A model generated the notes under the pieces. That model did not search any database. It was given only the letters and a program-made list of their open reading frames with translations, and was not told where the DNA came from. Shown here piece by piece: positions 1 to 11,081 of a stretch of 64,000 nt of DNA. Within the stretch, counting starts at the first letter, position 1; the number at the start of each line of letters is the position of its first letter. A program made the position numbers and the translations under genes. This stretch comes from Labia minor (taxonomy: Eukaryota > Arthropoda > Insecta > Dermaptera > Spongiphoridae). Location: NCBI GenBank assembly GCA_963082975.1, contig OY720344.1, positions 92,138,538 through 92,202,537 on the forward strand, written 5' to 3'.

Positions 1-849
1 TCTTAAAATATATAATTTTTTATTTACTTATTTCTTATGTTTTTCTGTAAAATTTTCAAAATCAATTACTATCAACTCTAAAATACTAAATATCCCTTGA
101 TTAGTAAACTCTATAAATATGAAAATATTTTACATATTTAAGTATTCACCCACTACTCTAATAAATTATAATTTATAGTATTAAATGATAAATAGATAAA
201 ACGTAAGAATAATTTTTAATTAAACACAAGAACCCCATGGAGGTGGAAAAAAAATTAATAATGCATACATAACAAAAACCACATTTTCTTTTATTTTTAT
301 TTTTATCAATCCATGTTTTATAAATAAATTTGATAATATTTCATTTATAATATGGTAAAAATATTATCCTTATTGAGTTTTATAATTTTTAAGTTTAATT
401 TTAGTTTACTTAACCTATTAGAATATTTTAACACAAGTATCTATGGTTATATCTATTAAATGCATATATTCATCTGTTTATATAGATATGTTCTGAACTA
501 AACTCAGTAGTTGAATCGAATATAAATTCCAAAATCGGTTTCTCCTAATGTCAAAAGTAAAACAGTTACCTTCATCAATGGTTGAAACTAATATTATAGG
601 ATTTTCGCTTAATTAACGAAACTAATAACGAGGACAAACTTCGAGTAGATTTCATATCTAAATATCTTTATGTAAGATCAAAATATTTCTTGGTATTTCA
701 ATAATCAGACTTAGGGGTAGATTTTCTTGCGAATCTCTCTTCACTTAAAATAGTACTTCAATTTTATTTATCGATTAAAGTTTATTTTATCTATAATGAA
801 TTGGAAATTCAACTATCTCTAACCTGGGATACATCTATCCAATTCTTAC
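1..849. other. AT-rich intronic sequence, nothing recognised
   Basis: About 850 bases of AT-rich DNA without a recognisable coding region, repeat end or RNA gene. It lies downstream (minus strand) of the weak exon candidate at 850-935, so it would be intron if that exon is real. I looked on the minus strand for the next guanylyl cyclase kinase-homology exon and did not find it. Confidence 0.4.
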
Positions 850-935
850 CTTCATAGACCACTGATCCAACGGTAGTTTCCCATTTGGTTTCTCTATAAA
901 ATAATTTCTCGTCAATTTTTTCATAACTATTTGAA
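850..935 (-). CDS. Candidate exon, start of kinase-homology region of receptor guanylyl cyclase
   Basis: On the minus strand an AATTTAG acceptor is followed by 1 nt, 28 open codons and 1 nt, then a GTAAGA donor. The peptide ends in TTVGSVVYE, and the split codon must be Gly, giving VVYEG. Receptor guanylyl cyclases have a conserved (I/V)xxYEG(D/N) at the start of the kinase-homology domain, which is why I keep it. The exon needs a preceding phase of 2, whereas the exon at 4022-4118 ends in phase 0 at its best donor. Either a small exon is missing between them, or that exon runs on to an alternative GTGAGA donor near 3923, which would end in phase 2. A second acceptor (TTTTATAG) inside the segment keeps the same frame. 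Short and only moderately supported. Confidence 0.42.
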
Positions 936-1931
936 CTAAATTAAAATATCTTTTCATATTGTATTTTTAATTATCAAAAATCTCTAAATTTTTTATATAT
1001 TTAAAAATAAAATTTCAGAAATTGTTTAGTCTCTTCAGAAAGAATGTCTGAGAGATCATCTTTCATTAAGTCAATCCATTCAGAATTTATTGACACAGTG
1101 ATGTTCATTTTCTCTCAGATATTATATGTATTAAACCTATTTTAGAATAATAATGACTCTTGTTAATATGAAAGATGGTAGGTAGTAGGAAATTTCAAAT
1201 AAACGATCATATAAATTTTATTTAAGAATCTCTTATAAATTGTACATTAATTATTTGCATTTAAAGGAAATAATTAACTAATCATTAATTAATAACTGAA
1301 TTAAATATCGAAAATCAAATAAAACAAGTTTCTAAAATTTATTTTTAAGTTTACAAAACATATGTATTATTTTATACGAGTTGTCTTAAAGTCCTCGGTT
1401 TCATTCATTATTTTTTATCAAAGCTAAATTTCTTTAAAGATCTGCAAACATCTGCAATAGAAAATAGACTCTAGACGAGGTCTGGGGAATAAGATGCATT
1501 TCATACAATTTCATTACTTTAAAAATAACAAAAGATGCTTCATTAAAATACTATATCTCATAAATTAAACCTCTGATAACTGTCAAATTTTAACATACCT
1601 ATTTCAATTGAAAAATGATTGATGTGAGATACAATTTAAATTTCGCTAGTGGCGTCATCTAACTGCCTTTTTATGGTCTTATTTAGTGGCCTATATTCCT
1701 ATATATTATATAATTATATATAAAACAAATTAATATTTTTTAATATATGTATATAGAATATACATATTATATAATATTGTGTTATTGAAAGTTAAATTGC
1801 TAAGCCATCATGAATCTTTCGAATATTTTGATTTTTATATACTTGATTTTCTTCTTCTTAATTCGTTTGATTAAGAAATAATCAATTAATTTTTGTTAAA
1901 TTAATAAAATTTTGACAAATTAAATCAATAT
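936..1931. other. AT-rich intronic sequence, nothing recognised
   Basis: Roughly 1 kb of AT-rich sequence. One short open stretch on the minus strand near 1010-1120 looks mildly coding but has no donor site and was rejected. No repeat termini or RNA genes seen. Confidence 0.4.
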
Positions 1932-2160
1932 AGAATGGAAGAGGAAAGAATGGCGAAAAATATATTGGTGGGGTGACCGAGTGGAAAATGCCCGCTTGGA
2001 AGACCAAGGACGCGGTGGGGGGATAATTTAGGAAGGGACGTGAGAGAGATGGAAGAGGGTAGGGATTGGAGGGTTGTGACTCAGAATAGGGATACTTGGA
2101 GAAGTGAGGTTGCTGCGGCCAAGAACTTTCGAGTTCCGTAGAGCCACAGAGATAGATAGA
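1932..2160 (+). mobile_element. LINE 3' end fragment (RTE-like non-LTR retrotransposon)
   Basis: This 5'-truncated piece encodes the far C-terminus of a LINE ORF2, with motifs [16 protein letters not shown] and VAAAKNFRVP, in the same order as the longer copy ending at 42356. One stop interrupts the frame. It ends with the family's 3' tail, CACAGAGATAGATAGATA, a short GATA microsatellite shared by the copies at 36568 and 24841. 5' truncation and a simple-repeat tail are usual for target-primed insertion. The clade is a guess from similarity of the C-terminal motif to arthropod endonuclease-reverse transcriptases. Confidence 0.8.
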
Positions 2161-3225
2161 TATTTGGTAGTATGGTTGTTAAATCAAAATTTTCGAAAAT
2201 ATTAAAAAAAAAAAATCAAAAAATCTAATAAAGTCTTAAAACTTGAATATTAATTCAATCAAAATATTTATTTGAAAAAATCGACAATAACATAAAATAA
2301 ATATGCTAAGATCCAAGGAAATCCAATTCACAATATTTAATCTTAATATTTATCTTAAAAAATTTCAATTACAGAGAGAGAAATTTTAATTAAATTTTAT
2401 CAGAAATATTTTAAAATTGACAAAAATAATTTAAATCACTGTATGAAAATAATTTTATATTTGTGAATTCACTCCTCGATAATAAAAGTAAATGGAAAAC
2501 TAAACCTATTATATTAATATATTTAATAATTTGACCTATACAGATTTAAAATAATTCAAAATTAAATTTTTATTTTAATTATAATTTCTTTAATTATAAT
2601 AAGAAAATAACCCTTTAGGAGTTGTACTTAATAAATTTTAAAAAAATAATATTTACTTTTAGTTATTATATATAAAAGCCATGGTCACTCATTACTTAAC
2701 CACATAATTCGGCCACATGACACTAGATGGCGTTTTTTGACGTGGGTCTTTCAAAAAAAACAACAAAATTTAATGTAAATAGTAATTTGATTTTTATGTG
2801 TTTTAAAAAAAATGTTAATTGAATATACACATATATATATTTCATTCTTTTAAATATTAATTTAATTAAATATTCAATTAAATTATTTGATTATTTTTTA
2901 AATTATTTAAATGATTTTTAAATTATTTACTAATTTAACTATCAAAAATTAATTTTTTAATTAAATATTAAATTAAATTTTTTAAATATAATATATTCAA
3001 ATTATAAATAATATAATATGCTTATATTTTATTCTTTTAATAGAATTTCTACTTGGTGTTTGAATTTGTTGAAAAACTACATCCTTATATATATCGACTA
3101 TTAATTAATATTTTCTAAAACAAAGTAAACAATATTATTTATGTTTAAATTTATATTTTGAAAAATACTCCAATTTGCAAAATTGATGAAAACGAAAATC
3201 CAAATGAAATAAAGATATACTGATT
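2161..3225. other. AT-rich intronic sequence
   Basis: About 1 kb of AT-rich DNA. The only non-random patch is near 2700-2745 (CACTAGATGGCG), a motif often found in insect repeats but not enough to define an element. No gene or RNA seen. Confidence 0.4.
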
Positions 3226-3345
3226 GAATAAAAATGAATTAAAACCTTTCGCATACAGACTTTCAACAAATTAGTATGTAATAATATTACATCGGGGGTA
3301 CAGGGGCGGAGTATGATGTTTACCTTCGGCGCTCTGAGAAACTAA
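3226..3345 (+). mobile_element. Worn Helitron 3' end
   Basis: The block reading AACCTTTCGCATACAGAC, then CGGGGGTACAGGGGC, then CCTTCGGCGCTCTG matches, in order, the 3' part of the Helitron at 56672-59127 when that element is read on its minus strand. It ends in CTAA followed by T, consistent with the CTRR|T Helitron 3' boundary. The terminal hairpin is degraded here, so this copy is older than those at 54121 and 56672. The 5' end was not found. Confidence 0.55.
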
Positions 3346-4021
3346 TATATATTACATTCTCTCCGTGATTTATTCAAATAAACTTTTCTGTTTTTGTTTG
3401 TCTAATATATAATTTAAGACATGTTTTACAACTTCTTATGCTAAATGGAATCAGGTGTACTTCTTTTTGAGTATTTTACCGGACATGAATAATTTTCTTC
3501 ACTTTATCATATTTTAAGTCAAATATAACTTCACTTACCCACACCACAAAAGACTTTTTCCTTTCCTTTCCTTTTCTTTTCATTTCATCATTTTTTTTTC
3601 TTTTTTGTATTTTCTTTAGTAGAGGATTTTAATGGCTGTTAATATTTTTTGATAGTTTTATTATTTATCGCTTAGATATTGATACACTACCATTATCTTA
3701 ATAAAAATAATCAATAGTCCAACTTCTTTGGTCAATAAATATTTTAATTAGTTTTCAATTTTCAATTAATTATTTCTCTTCTTGAGATGAAATTCATTAA
3801 ATTGATCTTAGAAACGTTTCAATTAAATCTCAATTTACATTTAATGATGGTAAATGTTCTTTAAAATAAATCATTGATATTCATTTCGCTACTTCATTGT
3901 CATTATTAAGGAGGTTTTCTCACTTTCTCTTCCGTATTGTCTTTGATATTTTTTTGTAAATTTTAATTGTTGTAGTTCGTCTTTTAAAATTTAATTTAAC
4001 AGATAAAATAAGTTCACTTAC
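3346..4021. other. Intron of host gene, AT-rich
   Basis: Intronic sequence after the exon at 4022-4118 (minus strand). It contains a C/T-rich run near 3541-3620. An alternative donor (GTGAGA on the minus strand near 3923) would extend the exon by about 33 lysine- and isoleucine-rich codons. No other feature seen. Confidence 0.45.
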
Positions 4022-4118
4022 TCTTAATGCGTCGGTGACTTGAGGGAAGACAAAATCTGAAGGCGTTAATAGAATTTTATAAGGACCTTTAGCCATGCGA
4101 TGTTTCAAAAGTTGTTTC
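4022..4118 (-). CDS. Exon: juxtamembrane segment of receptor-type guanylyl cyclase
   Basis: On the minus strand a strong acceptor (TCTTTTCTCTTTTAG) precedes 1 nt plus 32 codons and a consensus GTAAGT donor. The peptide includes KHRMAKGPYKILLTPSDF. Retinal and related insect receptor guanylyl cyclases have a juxtamembrane motif of the form HRxxKGPNKIILTxxDxTF just after the membrane helix, and this is a close match. The single leading base exactly completes the split codon left by the exon at 22458-22861 (AG+G = Arg), placing a short basic segment directly after that exon's membrane helix. In the family this cytoplasmic segment links the helix to the kinase-homology domain that controls the C-terminal cyclase making cGMP. 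The intron between the two exons is about 18.3 kb. Identity rests on a short motif plus phase and topology. Confidence 0.72.
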
Positions 4119-4122
4119 CTAA

Positions 4123-4730
4123 AAGAGAAAAGAAAATAAGATGTTTTTTTTCATATTATTCTCAATTTTACGTTTTCCTAATAATATTTAAAGAGCTTTC
4201 TATAAACTTTATAAAATGTCAAAAGATACTTTAAATTTTTTTTTTTTTAAATTATTTTTCAGTTGAAATTAATTTAAGTAATTTTTCACATTTGTTAATT
4301 ACAATCCTTATTTATAAATTGATAATTATTTAATATTTTAGATTTAATATTTTTCTAAGTAACAAATTGTAAATTAATGATTAGAAATATTGTTAGGGGA
4401 GGAAGGAATTAAAAAAAATATTTGTAAAAATTTATTGGTTTTCAATTTTTTAAATTTTTTTTAAAATTTAATAATAATATTAATGAAAAGCAATTTAAAA
4501 ATATGTGGTAGGTTTAATATTTTTTCTAACATTTTATATAACTATTATTTAATTGTCTAATTAAGAAATTTCAATGCAATCGGATAAATGGTTTATATTT
4601 AGATTTACACACAGAATAAATATTTGCACGTCTGCATATATAGAAATAGGTAGGCCATGGAATATTCTTACGAGTATATAGAAGAAGTAGGGAACTCAGA
4701 GTCACAATTGTCTTCCTGAATTGGCCTAGC
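4123..4730. other. Host intron, AT-rich
   Basis: About 600 bases with nothing recognisable apart from the pyrimidine tract of the acceptor for the exon at 4022-4118. The piggyBac insertion begins at its right edge. Confidence 0.4.
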
Positions 4731-5362
4731 TTAACCCATTTGAGCCTAGTGATCCGATTTCGGAACACTCGACTCGAGTCACTATTTTATTTTTTTATTT
4801 ATTAATGTCAACACCAAAGTGCGTTCTGATCACCTAGTCGGTGATAGTGATAGTGTTGCTTGCTTGTATTAATTATTTAAATGTGCATGGAACTGTAACA
4901 CTGTCGCTATGAGGTTACAAAGATTGAAGTAAAAAATAGGACGGTTTTTGCAACGTTTCTTTCAACTCATGTTAGTATTACTTTTACTTTTTTGGTTCTA
5001 TAAATATATTTTTTTGTTATTACTTATCTTCTGGATATACACTAACGTGTTGTAAACACACTACACAGAAATTTTTGTTATTGTCATAATTATGGGTTCA
5101 TAAAGTCAGGTGTTCCGATTTCGGAACACTAGGCACATACACTACTATCACATGATAGTGAAGAAATGATTGTTCTAATAATTTCTAATTATTTCTGATT
5201 ATTTCTTGATTTATTTTAGTAACAATTATAATATTTTGTTTCAAAAAACTTTTTACTTTTATAATAAAAAAAAATAAATAAATATATATTTATTATAATT
5301 GTAATTTCATACAATAAAAGAAAAAATTTTCTATAAATTAAATTTAAAACATTCATAAGTCA

Positions 5363-6848
5363 ATGAATTCTATTTTGTTGCCCTTCCCCAAGATGCCCAA
5401 GATTTTACCCGTAAATGAAATCATAGAAAATCTAGAAGTAGATCATAATTTTGAAGCAACCGGTATAGTCTTCGAGCCGTCTGAAAAAGCATTCGGATGA
5501 AGATTCTGGAGATGAAGAAGGCGGAACTATAAATAATTTACCAGGTTCTTTAGTCTAAGATGGTACTTTTATTTCCAACTTGGATGAAGAAGATGTTTTT
5601 ACTTCTACTGTGCAGGAACTTTCTCGAACGAAGAAAATAATTTCAAGAATATGGCGTCGGTGCATCGGTGGTACTTCAATTTGTTAAGACACTAACAAAG
5701 AAACATCCTGGAGAATATTATTTCATATTTAATTTTTTTACAAGCATTTCTTTACTCGATAAACTCACACAATGGGCCATCATGCGACAGGAACCGTAAG
5801 GAAAGATCGGACTGATAAGCCTTCACTTCAATCAGACAAAATTATGAAGAAAAAAGAAAGAGGTGCATTTGACTACAGAAGTGATAGTAGACAATATTGT
5901 TTGCAAATGGCATGTCAACAGTGTTGTCACTGTTGCTTCATCAGGAGCTGGAATCAATCCTATTGGTCTAGTGCATAGGTTCCCAAACTTTTTTGTGTCG
6001 TAGACCCCCTAAATTGATTTTGATTTTTTATAACAAAATTTTACCCTTTTTTTAGAGTCTTATTGAAAAATCAAATATGTTTTAAAAGCCATGTCTGAAA
6101 AACAATTTACCTTTTTTTTAGAAACATATTGAAAAAATCAAAAAATGTTTTAAAAAGTCATGTCGGAAAAACAATTTACTTTTTTTAGAAACATATTGAA
6201 AAAATCAAAAAATGTTAGAGCCATGTCGGGAAAACACGTATATATATATAGACCCCCATATTCATTTCATGGACACCCAAATTTGTTATTCGCTGCCGTA
6301 GACCCCTTGAAGGTTGCCATAGACCCCTAGGGGTCGATATAGACCACTTTGGGAACCTCCGGCCTAGTGAATCGTTATTCCCAAAAAGAAAAAAAGAGAA
6401 TACAGATTCACAACAACCAAACATGTTAAAATTTTTGTCGACAGAGCTGGTGAAAATATTGCGAAATATCGAGCATCCATACGTGGAAAAAAATAGTACT
6501 CAAGCCCTCTGTTATTTTGTTTCGAAGTAATTTTACAAAATGCTTGGCAATTAAAAAGGACAATAGAAAAAAAGCCTTTAGATTTTAGATCTTCTGGAGT
6601 TTCGTCGACGTATAGCATCCAATTTTCTGGAGACCTACGGTCAACCTGCAGAGACTGGAAGAAAGGGAAGACCATCACAGAAGTGCAGCATTGATTCAAG
6701 ATAGGATATTCTGAATCATAATAGAGTGAATCAAAATAAACAAATACGTTGTCGACATTGCCATAAAAACACAACATTCAAATGTGAAAAGTGTGATGCT
6801 GCCTTACATGTTAAATGTTCGACGAAATATCATACACAAAATAAGTAA
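5363..6848 (+). pseudogene. piggyBac transposase pseudogene
   Basis: The N-terminus reads MNSILLPFPKMPKILPVNEI, followed by an acidic stretch (DEDSGDEEGG), then after frame changes FNFFTSISLLDKL, HHATGTVRKDRT, KKKERGAFDYRSDS, VVTVASSGAGINPIGLVH, NIAKYRASIRGKK, LQNAWQL, and a C-terminal cysteine cluster CRHCHK...CEKCDAALHVKC. These are, in order, DDE_Tnp_1_7 and piggyBac zinc-ribbon signatures. The catalytic FDNFFTS motif has lost its aspartate (here IFNFFTS). Several frameshifts and stops are present, and the early part of the DDE domain is missing, so the coding sequence is about 1.1 kb against about 1.7 kb normally. A 388-bp hAT MITE interrupts it at 5974-6361. Not functional. Confidence 0.88.
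5974..6361. mobile_element. hAT MITE inside the piggyBac transposase
   Basis: Terminal inverted repeats of the type CAxAGGTTCCCAAA are present at both ends (left CATAGGTTCCCAAAC, right reading inward CGGAGGTTCCCAAAG). The 8-bp target duplication is GTCTAGTG / GCCTAGTG with one mismatch. The interior has short repeated blocks (around 6050, 6110 and 6180) and a GTAGACCCC motif recurring toward the right end. It encodes no transposase. TIR sequence and 8-bp duplication place it in hAT. Confidence 0.85.
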
Positions 6849-7013
6849 ATATTTTTTGTAAATGTTATTTTTAGTAATTTTATATTTGTAATATATATAA
6901 TAAATATATTTATGATAATAACAACAAGACTAGTTTTAGTATTCAAAAGTCACCAAATAATTATGAAAAAACAGTTTATATGTATATTCTTCTAATGTCA
7001 TGAGAAGGTAGTC

Positions 7014-7715
7014 TGTCATGTTCCCACGGCTACTTGTGCTCACATAACTAGAATAAGTTATTATAGGGATTGACAGGGTCCACTATCTGTCAATCAACTT
7101 CGTAATTTAGTGTATTCTGACCCGACCTAACATCTGGTCAAAGGATGGTCCATCCTAACCCTTTCTTTAGATTTAAGTTATTATAGGGATTGACAGGGTC
7201 CACTATCTGTCAATCAACTTCGTAATTTAGTGTATTCTGACCCGACCTAACATCTGGTCAAAGAATGGTCCATCCTAACCCTTTCTTTAGATTTAAGTTA
7301 TTATAGGGATGAACAAAGCCCAAGAAATGTCAACCCACCTAATTAATTTAATATCTGCTAGCAATTAACGTCATGACCAAGAGACGGCTAAGTGTCGTCC
7401 AGATGAATGTCTTAAATCACCCACCTAGACACTTTCTTCCCACAGCCCCTTCTACGAACCTCCATGTGTCCCCTCAGCTCCCCCGCCCCCTAGTCAAGTA
7501 ATATATATATATGGAGAGCAGAAATTGCAGACGATTCAATTGCTAGTCTTTAGTTCTTAGTTTTAGTTTTAAGAAACTCAACACACACCTTTTCGGCCTT
7601 GTATGATTTTGTAACAAGTTCACAAATAAAACTTCCATTTCCTTCTTTATAAAATTCGCCTTTTATTGTTACCTTTTAACTACCTACTATCCTAGTAGGA
7701 AGGTAAGAACATAAC
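7014..7715 (+). repeat. 5' LTR
   Basis: The repeat starts TGTCATGTTCC and ends ACATAAC. It contains two head-to-tail copies of a 120-bp unit (7055-7174 and 7175-7294) followed by the start of a degenerate third. A TATATATATA box lies near 7501-7511, a plausible core promoter, about 110 bp before an AATAAA at about 7625. The same structure is in the 3' LTR. Confidence 0.92.
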
Positions 7716-7731
7716 TGGCACAGTCGGTATT
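7716..7731 (+). promoter_or_regulatory. Primer binding site, tRNA-Ser type
   Basis: TGGCACAGTCGG immediately follows the LTR. Insect tRNA-Ser ends in a sequence whose complement begins TGGCGCAGTCG, so this is a near match with one difference. tRNA-Ser priming is known in several insect gypsy-group elements. Confidence 0.7.
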
Positions 7732-8825
7732 TTTCGCGAACGTAATATTTTACGTAAACTTTTCTAAGTTTTATCGCGAACGGTGTTAAAACTTCAACAT
7801 CTTGCTTCAATCTCCCGATCAACTGACGGCGTCTGATCACCGTCTTCAGCTATCAAGAAGCAGGAGAAGTCACCGCGAGCTTACGAGCCTACCACGACTA
7901 CACGACACTGAGGAAAGCGACGTCCACTGCCTTAACGAGGAGCGGTTCAAGCAAATCATCCCAGGTCACCTATAAATACTAGGAGCGGTTATCATCTCTC
8001 CGAAGGGCGCAGTCATCAAGGAAGGAAAAGAAGAAGAAAAAACGTGAGCCATATAAACAATCATACACCAAAATTAATTAAGCCTAAATTTAAATAAATA
8101 AAATCAAAATTATAAATAAAAATTTTAACAATTAAATAATTTTTAAATTAATTAAAATAAAAAAAATATAATAATAAATTGCCATTTAAATATAATAATA
8201 ATTAAATAAAGAAAAATAATAATTAAATAAAGAAAAATATTAATTAAATAAAGAAAAATAATAATTAAATAATGAAAAATAAATAAATGATATTAAACTA
8301 AATAATTAATTAAAATAAAATAATAAAAGAGAATTGATTGAAATAATTAAACGATAATAAAATAATCTTTGAATAGTTAATTAATAATAAATCTGAGAAG
8401 GAGCGGTCATTTTTACGCAGCTGTATCTCAGGAATATAACGTAATTAACAATAATAAAGATACTCCGAGGAAGTTTGATCCATTAATGCGACCAAACCTC
8501 GTGAAAAAGTTAGGAATAAAATAAAGAAATAAAAAAAAAAAAAAAAAAATTAAATAATTGATTGAATTGTAATAATAAATAATAATTGAATAATTAATTA
8601 AAATAACAGTGAATAACTAACTAAATAAAAGAAATAATAATTAATTAAAAATTGAAATTAAATAAAATAATTTAAAATATAAAAATAAATAAAAATTAAA
8701 ATTGAATTATTAATAAAAAATAAATATAATAAATAGCTAAATAATTAATAATAATAAACAAACAATTAAAATAAAATAAAATAATTAAAAATTATAGTAA
8801 AAATAAAATAATCTAATTTTCGAAA

Positions 8826-11072
8826 ATGAATGTAAGTAATTTATTAGATTGTATCCCCACTTTCACGGGCGACTCAAATAAATTGGAAAGGTTCATCAGT
8901 ACAGTTGATGCGGTTTACAGAGGTATCTCCCACGACCACCATCAATTCCTCCTTTTGTTTGTTAGGAATAAAATTCAAGGCCAAGCCGACGAATTATTAA
9001 CTCACGTTAGTCTGACCATTTGGGAAGATCTGAGAAAAGTGCTTAATGACTTATTTTTAGAAACAAAAGATGAGAGCACCCTCCGCCGCGAACTTTATGA
9101 CATGGAGAGGTCTCGAGCCAAAATTATAGATAGGTATAAAAAAATTCAGGAGCTTATCGGAAAATTCGCAGCGCGCATCAACGCGTCAAATGAAACCTCC
9201 AGTGGCAAGGATGTGGCCAAAAGGCATTTCGAAACAGATGCTGTTAACATTTTCGTTAGGTCTCTCCCGGAGCCAGAAAGATCGCAAATTATAGCGCAAA
9301 GTTTCAAAACAATCAATGAAGTTTTTAGTTACTTATCGAATAAAACCAGTCTATTAAGTAGGGAGAACAATGTCAATAATTACAATTCCAATGGACAGCA
9401 GAGGCCTAGACAATTCGCCCCCAGGAGTCACTCCTATCATAATAATTATTATCAAAATTACCACCCCCCTCCCCGCCACCACAATTCACAAGGCTTCTTT
9501 AACCAATTCAACTCACCAAATTTTAACCAACCCCCCCAATTTAGAAACAATGGAAATCGCCAACATAACCCTCACCACAGCCACCCCCCCTGGTTCGGCA
9601 ACCAACAACAAAATTTTTATCCCCCTTCCACCCCTATGACTATTCAAACGACTAGATCAAGAAACGCTCGTTCTGACCGATCTAGAATGAACATTCATGA
9701 ATTTAACAACATTAGGAACGAACAGAATAATTTTTTAGATATAAAAACCCAAATTAATAGCGAGAATTTAAAAAAAGAAAGTGTAAATTTAATTAATCAA
9801 AAAATTGATAATATAATTCCTATTCAAATAGAAAATAATTCGATTAAACTAGAAAAATTAGAACGAGATGAAAGAAATAAAATTAATATTAACTCAAAAG
9901 ATAAAGATCTAGAAATTATTAATCCAAGTGAAATAAAAAATGAATCAACAGAGATCTTGTTAATATTAAACAACGAGGAGGAGTCTATTATAGACATACC
10001 TAGTAGACATGATAAAGAAAATGATTCTAAAAAATTATATGACAATGATTTATCTTTACAAATGCAATTGGAAGATGTAGGACTGAAAAATAATTCTTTG
10101 AATGAAAATTTAAATGAAATGGAATTGCTTCTAAAATCTAAAGACGATGAATTAAAACTTAAATCAGAGATTTCCAATGAAGAGAAAAAATTATTAGAAG
10201 AGAAATTGAATAATAAAATGAAAACCTCCAATAAATTAAGGGATGATTTACAAAATAATTTATGTTTATTAGAAGAACGGGAAAAAGAAATTGATAATTT
10301 AAATACCAAAATAAATAAAATAAAAAAAGAAATAATTATTACTAAATCCTCCGATTATGATAAAGAAAAACAATTAGTTTCTTTAATTGATGATTTAGAA
10401 AATTCTAAAAGAAAAAATTCACAAATATTTTCTCAATTAACAGCAAAAGAAACAGACTTAAGAAATTTAAATGATAAAATCGGCATTTTACAAAAATATA
10501 AAAAAGTCGAAGATGGGCAGCAAGCAATAAATAATACCCATCAAAGAACAATCGACATGATACCCTTCGAAGTTTTATTAGAAGTTAAAATGAAAAACGA
10601 AAAAGATATGCATATGCGTGAATTAATAGAAAAGGAATTGATAAAACAATTCGATAACGAGAGAGAAGAATTAAGAAAAAGTAGGAAAGAGCAAATATTA
10701 AAATTTCATGAAGAAATTCGAATATATAATTGGAAAAGATATCGAAAGGCTACCAAATACAAACAATTTGGATCTGATGTAATAATTAAACAGAAATATT
10801 TAGGTCCTTATCGGGTTATTAATAAATTTATAAATGATAGATATCAAGTAGAAGTGTCAGGTAAGGAGCAGGGACCACAAACAACCTATACAGGAGCCGA
10901 GTATATGAAACCCTTTCTCTTTCCCTTAACTTTATTATTATTATTGAAGATTTATTTAAATATAATTTTGAGGACAAAATTTTATTTGACAGTACAGGAT
11001 CTGATTAATCAAATCTCCCAGATGTCACTTTATATAAATTCCTTACCTCCTCGATTTGCTCAAACTATATAA
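8826..11072 (+). CDS. Gag-like ORF with long coiled-coil and integrase-tail-like end (LTR element part)
   Basis: This 748-codon reading frame belongs to the LTR retrotransposon. Residues about 1-185 look like a gypsy-group Gag/capsid domain (FTGDSNKLERFISTVDAVY, then SLPEPERSQII). Residues about 190-280 are rich in Asn, His, Pro and Gln, with no CCHC knuckle visible. Residues about 320-590 are a charged heptad-like coiled coil. The segment near residues 630-700 (KYLGPYRVINKFINDRYQVE) resembles the C-terminal GPY/F-type tail of an integrase. The reading frame starts about 1.1 kb after the 5' LTR and ends just before the env-like ORF. A long coiled coil in this position is unusual for the family. 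Treated as a fossil or non-autonomous element component. Confidence 0.75.
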   Translation: MNVSNLLDCIPTFTGDSNKLERFISTVDAVYRGISHDHHQFLLLFVRNKIQGQADELLTHVSLTIWEDLRKVLNDLFLETKDESTLRRELYDMERSRAKIIDRYKKIQELIGKFAARINASNETSSGKDVAKRHFETDAVNIFVRSLPEPERSQIIAQSFKTINEVFSYLSNKTSLLSRENNVNNYNSNGQQRPRQFAPRSHSYHNNYYQNYHPPPRHHNSQGFFNQFNSPNFNQPPQFRNNGNRQHNPHHSHPPWFGNQQQNFYPPSTPMTIQTTRSRNARSDRSRMNIHEFNNIRNEQNNFLDIKTQINSENLKKESVNLINQKIDNIIPIQIENNSIKLEKLERDERNKININSKDKDLEIINPSEIKNESTEILLILNNEEESIIDIPSRHDKENDSKKLYDNDLSLQMQLEDVGLKNNSLNENLNEMELLLKSKDDELKLKSEISNEEKKLLEEKLNNKMKTSNKLRDDLQNNLCLLEEREKEIDNLNTKINKIKKEIIITKSSDYDKEKQLVSLIDDLENSKRKNSQIFSQLTAKETDLRNLNDKIGILQKYKKVEDGQQAINNTHQRTIDMIPFEVLLEVKMKNEKDMHMRELIEKELIKQFDNEREELRKSRKEQILKFHEEIRIYNWKRYRKATKYKQFGSDVIIKQKYLGPYRVINKFINDRYQVEVSGKEQGPQTTYTGAEYMKPFLFPLTLLLLLKIYLNIILRTKFYLTVQDLINQISQMSLYINSLPPRFAQTI

Positions 11073-11081
11073 AAATTAATA

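Noticed and set aside
1010-1125. Minus-strand open stretch (NITVSINSEWIDLMKDDLSD) between the exons at 4022 and 850, considered as the missing small exon.
   Set aside because: It has an acceptor in the right phase but no GT donor before its stop codon, so it cannot join the next exon.
6364-6777. 137-codon minus-strand frame.
   Set aside because: It is antisense to the 3' part of the piggyBac transposase, whose plus-strand motifs are clear.
7055-7350. Direct repeats as a CRISPR-like array.
   Set aside because: The units are contiguous 120-bp duplications inside an LTR, with no spacers.
9824-10309. 161-codon minus-strand frame rich in Ser and Leu.
   Set aside because: It is the antisense of the coiled-coil part of the gag-like ORF, a common shadow of Lys/Glu/Asn-rich coding sequence.
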